Positions 13,393 through 16,840 of a DNA stretch of 16,840 nucleotides are shown here, one piece after another. The notes under the pieces are model-generated. The model searched no databases. It was given only the letters and a program-made list of their open reading frames with translations, and was not told the DNA's origin. Where the stretch lies: contig JAITPP010000021.1 of the NCBI GenBank assembly GCA_031289385.1, forward strand, positions 1-16,840, read 5' to 3'. The stretch's first letter is position 1. Each line of letters begins with the position of its first letter. A program made the position numbers and the translations under genes. This stretch comes from Prevotellaceae bacterium (GTDB lineage: Bacteria > Bacteroidota > Bacteroidia > Bacteroidales > UBA932).

Positions 13393-14451
13393 TCACAAAT
13401 GACTGTCATACATTTTCCTATAATATTCCTGATATGCGCCCGAAGTAACATTATCAAGCCACGCCTGATTTTCGAGATACCATTTTACGGTTTTTTCTAT
13501 TCCTTCTTCAAATTGCAACGATGGCTGCCATCCCAATTCGTTTTTCAGTTTCGACGAATCTATCGCGTAACGCAAATCGTGTCCTGCGCGATCGGTTACG
13601 TAGGTTATCAGTTTTTCCGATTCGCCTTCGCCACGTCCCAAAAATTTATCGACAGTTTTAATAATTATTTTTATCAAATCAATATTTTTCCATTCGTTGA
13701 AACCGCCGATGTTGTAAGTGTCGCCGATTTTTCCTTTATGAAATATAATGTCGATTGCGCGGGCATGATCAACCACATAAAGCCAGTCGCGAACGTTTTC
13801 GCCTTTTCCGTAAACAGGCAAAGGTTTGTTGTGGCGAATGTTGTTTATAAAAAGAGAAATCAATTTTTCGGGAAACTGATAAGGTCCGTAATTGTTCGAG
13901 CAATTTGTTATCACAATAGGCAATCCGTAAGTGTCGTGAAACGAGCGCACAAAATGATCGCTGCCTGCTTTGCTTGCCGAATACGGCGAATGTGGGTCGT
14001 ATCGGGTTTGTTCGGTAAACAGCGTATCGTCAAACTGCAATGCGCCGTAAACTTCGTCGGTTGAGATATGATAAAATAATTTCCCGCTCATGTCATCTTT
14101 CCAACATTCTTTTGCCGCCTGCAACAGCGATAATGTTCCCAACACATTTGTGCGTGCAAACGTAAACGGATCTTTTATGCTTCTGTCCACATGACTTTCG
14201 GCGGCAAGATGCAAAACGCCGTTGATATTATATTTTTTGAAAACGTTGAGAATTGCATCAAAATCGCAAATGTCGGCTTTCACAAAATTGTAATTTGCAG
14301 CATTTTCTACGTCTTTCAAATTTTCGAGATTTCCGGCATAAGTAAGTTTATCCAGATTTACGATATTATATTCCGGATATTTGTTTACAAACAGCCGCAC
14401 AACATGCGAGCCAATAAATCCTGCGCCTCCCGTGATTAGTATGTTTTTCAT
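13393..14451 (-). CDS. rfbB: dTDP-glucose 4,6-dehydratase
   Basis: The 352-residue extended short-chain dehydrogenase has GGAGFIGSH (residues 8-16) for NAD, LDKLTYAGNLENL (33-45), HLAAESHVDRSI (81-92), the dehydratase triad STDEVYG (130-136, with Thr131, Asp132 and Glu133) and YSASKAGSDH (157-166, with Tyr157 and Lys161). These features together are specific to RfbB/RmlB. It turns dTDP-glucose into dTDP-4-keto-6-deoxyglucose, the entry to dTDP-rhamnose and other deoxysugars of O-antigen and other surface polymers. rfbA, rfbC and rfbD are not in this window, so this copy stands alone. Length is normal and the TGA stop follows the expected end. No good promoter box was found; transcription could start in the 244-base gap upstream. 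Confidence 0.96.
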   Translation of the reverse strand: MKNILITGGAGFIGSHVVRLFVNKYPEYNIVNLDKLTYAGNLENLKDVENAANYNFVKADICDFDAILNVFKKYNINGVLHLAAESHVDRSIKDPFTFARTNVLGTLSLLQAAKECWKDDMSGKLFYHISTDEVYGALQFDDTLFTEQTRYDPHSPYSASKAGSDHFVRSFHDTYGLPIVITNCSNNYGPYQFPEKLISLFINNIRHNKPLPVYGKGENVRDWLYVVDHARAIDIIFHKGKIGDTYNIGGFNEWKNIDLIKIIIKTVDKFLGRGEGESEKLITYVTDRAGHDLRYAIDSSKLKNELGWQPSLQFEEGIEKTVKWYLENQAWLDNVTSGAYQEYYRKMYDSHL

Positions 14452-14568
14452 TTTTGATGTATTTTTTTACAATATTATGAATAATTGACGACAAATGCAA
14501 ATTGATTGCGGTTTTTTGTTCGTTCATTCTTCATTCTATTTGAAGTTCTGCTGTGTTTGTACTCTCTC

Positions 14569-14635
14569 GGCAGGTTTTGCCTGTTTTTATTATTGGCAGG
14601 TAGAGCCTCGTCTGAACGGGGTTGTTGATTTGAAA
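14569..14635. repeat. Paired GGCAGGT hairpins followed by the TGTTGATTTGAAA word
   Basis: Two related short hairpins with a period of 26 bases, GGCAGGTTTTGCC (14569-14581) and GGCAGGTAGAGCC (14595-14607), are followed by TGTTGATTTGAAA (14623-14635). That last word is the same 13-base end found on both CGCAGAT repeats. A TTCTTCATTC word lies at 14527-14536 on the other side. The rest of the mqnE-rfbB gap (14452-14695) contains no gene. Confidence 0.5.
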
Positions 14636-14695
14636 AAAAACATTTTGCGAAAATATTAAATTTTTCTTATTTCAATTTGAATGAAAAAAAATTAT

Positions 14696-15808
14696 TCAAA
14701 AAACATTGAGTTTATTATAAATCGAATCGCGTTCGACTGGCGTAAATCCTAAGTTTCGTATAAAATCAATCATTTCGTCTGTTGTCATTGTCGGATTTTT
14801 TTCTTCTGCGCCTGCCATCGAGTAAATTTTTGTTGAGTCGTCGATAGTTCCGTCCATGTCGTCTGCGCCGAAGTGCAGCGCAATTCCTGCAAGGTTTTTG
14901 CCAAGCATAACCCAATACGATTTTATATGCGGAATGTTATCAAGAAATATGCGCGAAACGGCAAAGTTTTTAAGAACTTCAACATCATTAACTTCGCCGA
15001 TAGAAGAAATTGAATTGTTATGATTTTTATATTTGAGTGGAATTAATGCGTTGAAACTATGCGTTTCGTCTTGCAAAGTGCGTAATTTTTCAAGATGATT
15101 TATTCTGTGTTTATACGTTTCGATATGTCCGAAAAGTATTGATGCGTTTGACATTATTCCAAGGCGGTGTGCGGTTTTATGAATTCCGAGCCAAGTATTT
15201 GCATCCGATTTTTGATGACAAATTTGTTGTCGAATTTCACTGTCAAAAATTTCTGCGCCTCCGCCCGGAATTGAGTTTAATCCTGCCTGTTTAAGTTTCA
15301 TCAAACCCTCTTCCCAATTCAAATTTGCTTTGGTTATCATATAATCGAGTTCAACGGCGGTGAATGCTTTTATGTGAACATCGGGCAAAATTTTCTTTAT
15401 TTCGACAATCAGATTACAATAAAAATGTAAATCGTGATTGGGATGTACGCCGCCTACAATATGCACTTCGGTAATATTTTTAGTTAATTGTTTTTTGCAA
15501 ATTTCCAACATTTCGTTAATGCTGTAATCCCAACTGTCGGCATCTTGCGGCGTGCGGCGATACGAACAAAATCGACAATTGTGAATACAAATATTTGTTG
15601 GTTCGATATGAAAATTTTTATTAAAAAAAACAAAATTTTGATTTATCTGTTTGCGTTTTTCGCTTGCCAATACCGCCAAAGCCGAAAGATTTTTACATTC
15701 GTAAAGTTTCAAACCCTCATCGGCAGTAATTCGTTCGCCAGCCTCAATTTTTTCTGCAATTAATGATAAAAATTTATCTTGTAAAAATATTTTTTGTTGT
15801 TCTGCCAT
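14696..15808 (-). CDS. mqnE: Aminofutalosine synthase MqnE (radical SAM)
   Basis: The 370-residue protein has the radical SAM cluster motif Cys74-x3-Cys78-x2-Cys81 in TNICIHNCRFCSYRR, an IVGGVHPNHDLHFY segment near 118, and SIPGGGAEIFDSEIRQQIC, whose GGGAEIFD wording fits MqnE better than its relative MqnC. Further family segments are HKTAHRLGIMSNASILFGHI and LRTLQDETHSFNALIPL. MqnE joins the enolpyruvyl product of MqnA with S-adenosylmethionine to make aminofutalosine in the futalosine route to menaquinone. The cytoplasmic enzyme carries a 4Fe-4S cluster. Its presence says that this organism makes menaquinone by the futalosine route rather than only the classical Men route. Length is normal. 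Neighbouring mqn genes are not present in the window. MqnC is the main alternative. Confidence 0.9.
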   Translation of the reverse strand: MAEQQKIFLQDKFLSLIAEKIEAGERITADEGLKLYECKNLSALAVLASEKRKQINQNFVFFNKNFHIEPTNICIHNCRFCSYRRTPQDADSWDYSINEMLEICKKQLTKNITEVHIVGGVHPNHDLHFYCNLIVEIKKILPDVHIKAFTAVELDYMITKANLNWEEGLMKLKQAGLNSIPGGGAEIFDSEIRQQICHQKSDANTWLGIHKTAHRLGIMSNASILFGHIETYKHRINHLEKLRTLQDETHSFNALIPLKYKNHNNSISSIGEVNDVEVLKNFAVSRIFLDNIPHIKSYWVMLGKNLAGIALHFGADDMDGTIDDSTKIYSMAGAEEKNPTMTTDEMIDFIRNLGFTPVERDSIYNKLNVF

Positions 15809-15929
15809 AATTGATTACGTTTTTAATTTTTCTTTATTATTTTCGACATATTTATTATTCTTTACGCAGTGCGTGAATATTTTATTGCTAATTGATTTGT
15901 ATGCTATGTTTTGTTGTTAGGGCATAATA
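15809..15929. other. Intergenic region upstream of mqnE
   Basis: These 121 AT-rich bases hold an 11-base odd palindrome, ACGCAGTGCGT (15864-15874), 56 bases before the mqnE start. It could be an operator or the loop-stem of a small element, but nothing else supports a function. No TAnnTTTG box for mqnE was found. Confidence 0.35.
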
Positions 15930-16840
15930 TCACTTATTTTCACTAATTTTCAATGCTTTATCAAAATCAACGAGTTTATCAGCAATCATTTCAGGAGAGG
16001 GCAACATATCCTTGTAAGCCTCAGGTAAGGTGGACGATAAACTGTATTCAGATAAAATTCCATTTTACCCTTGTATTCGGGAATAAATTTACCAATTTTC
16101 AGTTCCAACGCGACTAAACATTGTAATCGCCTATGAAACAATAATAAATCAATAAAATACTCCTCGTCTTCTACCTCAATGCGATACTGATTTCCGATAA
16201 ATGAAAAATCGCCGCCAAACTCAATAAGAAACGCACGAATATTTTTCACCAATGCCGTTTCCAAATCTGCTTCCGAATGTTCGTTAAGTAAATCGGCAAA
16301 CCCAAAATTATACTCATCCTTCACTGCCAAAATTGCTTGTTTCTTGATTTTTTCGGGCAAAGTGTCGTCAAAATTGGTTTGTCCAAGCAGATAACGCTCG
16401 TATGATTTTAATTCAACTTGGTGAATTAGAACATCTTTTGTCCAACCGAATTTTTTGGTTGCCAAAATATAAAACTGCCTTTCCTGCAAATCTTTACACT
16501 TCGACATAATAACCAAATGTTTCGACCAACTAATTTCTGCAACTAATGGTTGCAGAATTGCATTGCCCTGATATTCAGCATAAAACTGCTGCATATACCA
16601 GATATTACGCGCACCAAACCCCGACATTCCCGGAAATTCTTTTTGCAAATCTTCTGAAAGTGTTTCTACAACCGACTTTCCCCAGCCCAAAATTTGTTGT
16701 TTCTCGGTGATACTGTGTCCAATATCCCAATAAAGTTGAATAATTTCGCGATTAACAATTTTTGCCGCCTCATAACGGCTTTTGTGAATGCGCTCTTTTA
16801 TCTCCAATAAAAATTGAAGATAATCGGACTTGTATTCTAT
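15930..16840 (-). pseudogene. DUF1016/YhcG-type PD-(D/E)XK nuclease with a frame-breaking internal deletion (right end cut by window)
   Basis: The minus-strand frame is open from the right edge, so the true start lies outside; a TTG at 16807 is only an internal codon. The protein matches DUF1016 proteins: EIKERIHKSRYEAAKIVNRE, LYWDIGHSI, GWGKSVVETLSEDLQKEFPG, ARNIWYMQQFY, then the C-terminal nuclease region with FIGNQYRIEVEDEEYFIDLL, LVALELKIGKF (nuclease-fold ELK) and EYKGKMEFYLN. At that point about 45-50 residues of the usual sequence are absent. The frame changes to YRPPYLR and stops at 15986. The next frame continues as the normal family end, SLSSTLPEAYKDMLPSPEMI up to TGA at 15932-15930. 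A deletion near 16046-16051 explains both facts. Full-length relatives are linked to restriction-modification and toxin-antitoxin loci. The catalytic residues remain, so a shortened nuclease may still be made. Confidence 0.8.

Noticed and set aside
13399..14064. 221-residue plus-strand ORF
   Set aside because: It is the antisense shadow of rfbB, has no recognisable domain and unusual Phe/Cys-rich composition.
10450..14451. kdsD, galE and rfbB as one glycan biosynthesis operon
   Set aside because: A terminator after galE, separate -7 boxes and a pseudogene between galE and rfbB indicate separate units. Only a loose functional theme remains.
15986..16807. Complete 273-residue DUF1016 gene starting at TTG
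   Set aside because: The frame is open to the window edge upstream with family-like residues, and the C-terminal end is out of frame, so both ends of this ORF are artefacts.

Overview
The window looks like a piece of a low-GC chromosome from the phylum Bacteroidota. The signs are a GLPGLI-family secreted protein remnant, an exbB-exbD-exbD proton-channel operon, TAnnTTTG-type promoter boxes, almost no Shine-Dalgarno sequences, and the short intergenic repeats common in that phylum. Most genes are ordinary housekeeping or cell-envelope genes. TAA, TAG and TGA all appear as natural stops, so the standard bacterial code applies. I did not find a convincing new multi-gene system. The unusual content is a set of intergenic repeats and three decayed genes.

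Layout. Positions 1-1604 (minus strand): the 5' part of queG (epoxyqueuosine reductase, leaving the window on the left), a GLPGLI-family gene that has lost its middle, and tsaB (tRNA t6A synthesis). Positions 1813-6543 (minus): a secreted alkaline phosphatase, a four-gene operon (exbB, a four-helix membrane protein of unknown function, two exbD genes) ending at a clear terminator, and a cytoplasmic asparaginase. Positions 6544-7343: an 800-base non-coding interval packed with repeats. Positions 7344-10414 (plus): pheT (phenylalanyl-tRNA synthetase beta chain) and a PAP2 membrane phosphatase. Positions 10450-12572 (minus): kdsD (arabinose-5-phosphate isomerase, for Kdo) and galE. Positions 12644-13103 (minus): a broken AraC/GyrI-type regulator. 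Positions 13393-15808 (minus): rfbB (dTDP-glucose 4,6-dehydratase) and mqnE (futalosine-pathway menaquinone synthesis). Positions 15930-16840 (minus): a DUF1016/YhcG-type nuclease gene with an internal frame-breaking deletion, open at the right edge.

How the genes fit together. queG, tsaB and pheT serve tRNA modification and charging. kdsD, galE and rfbB provide sugar precursors for lipopolysaccharide or surface glycans, and the PAP2 protein could act on lipid carriers in the same envelope pathway. The ExbB/ExbD proteins make a proton-driven motor for outer-membrane transport. mqnE feeds the quinone pool. Apart from the exb operon, most genes look like separate transcription units.

Three loci (GLPGLI gene, AraC/GyrI gene, DUF1016 gene) show internal deletions, a nonsense codon or frameshifts, so accessory genes in this segment appear to be decaying while the core genes stay intact. 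Two near-identical copies of a CGCAGAT-type repeat lie in inverted orientation about 5.4 kb apart, around the phosphatase-exb-asparaginase block.
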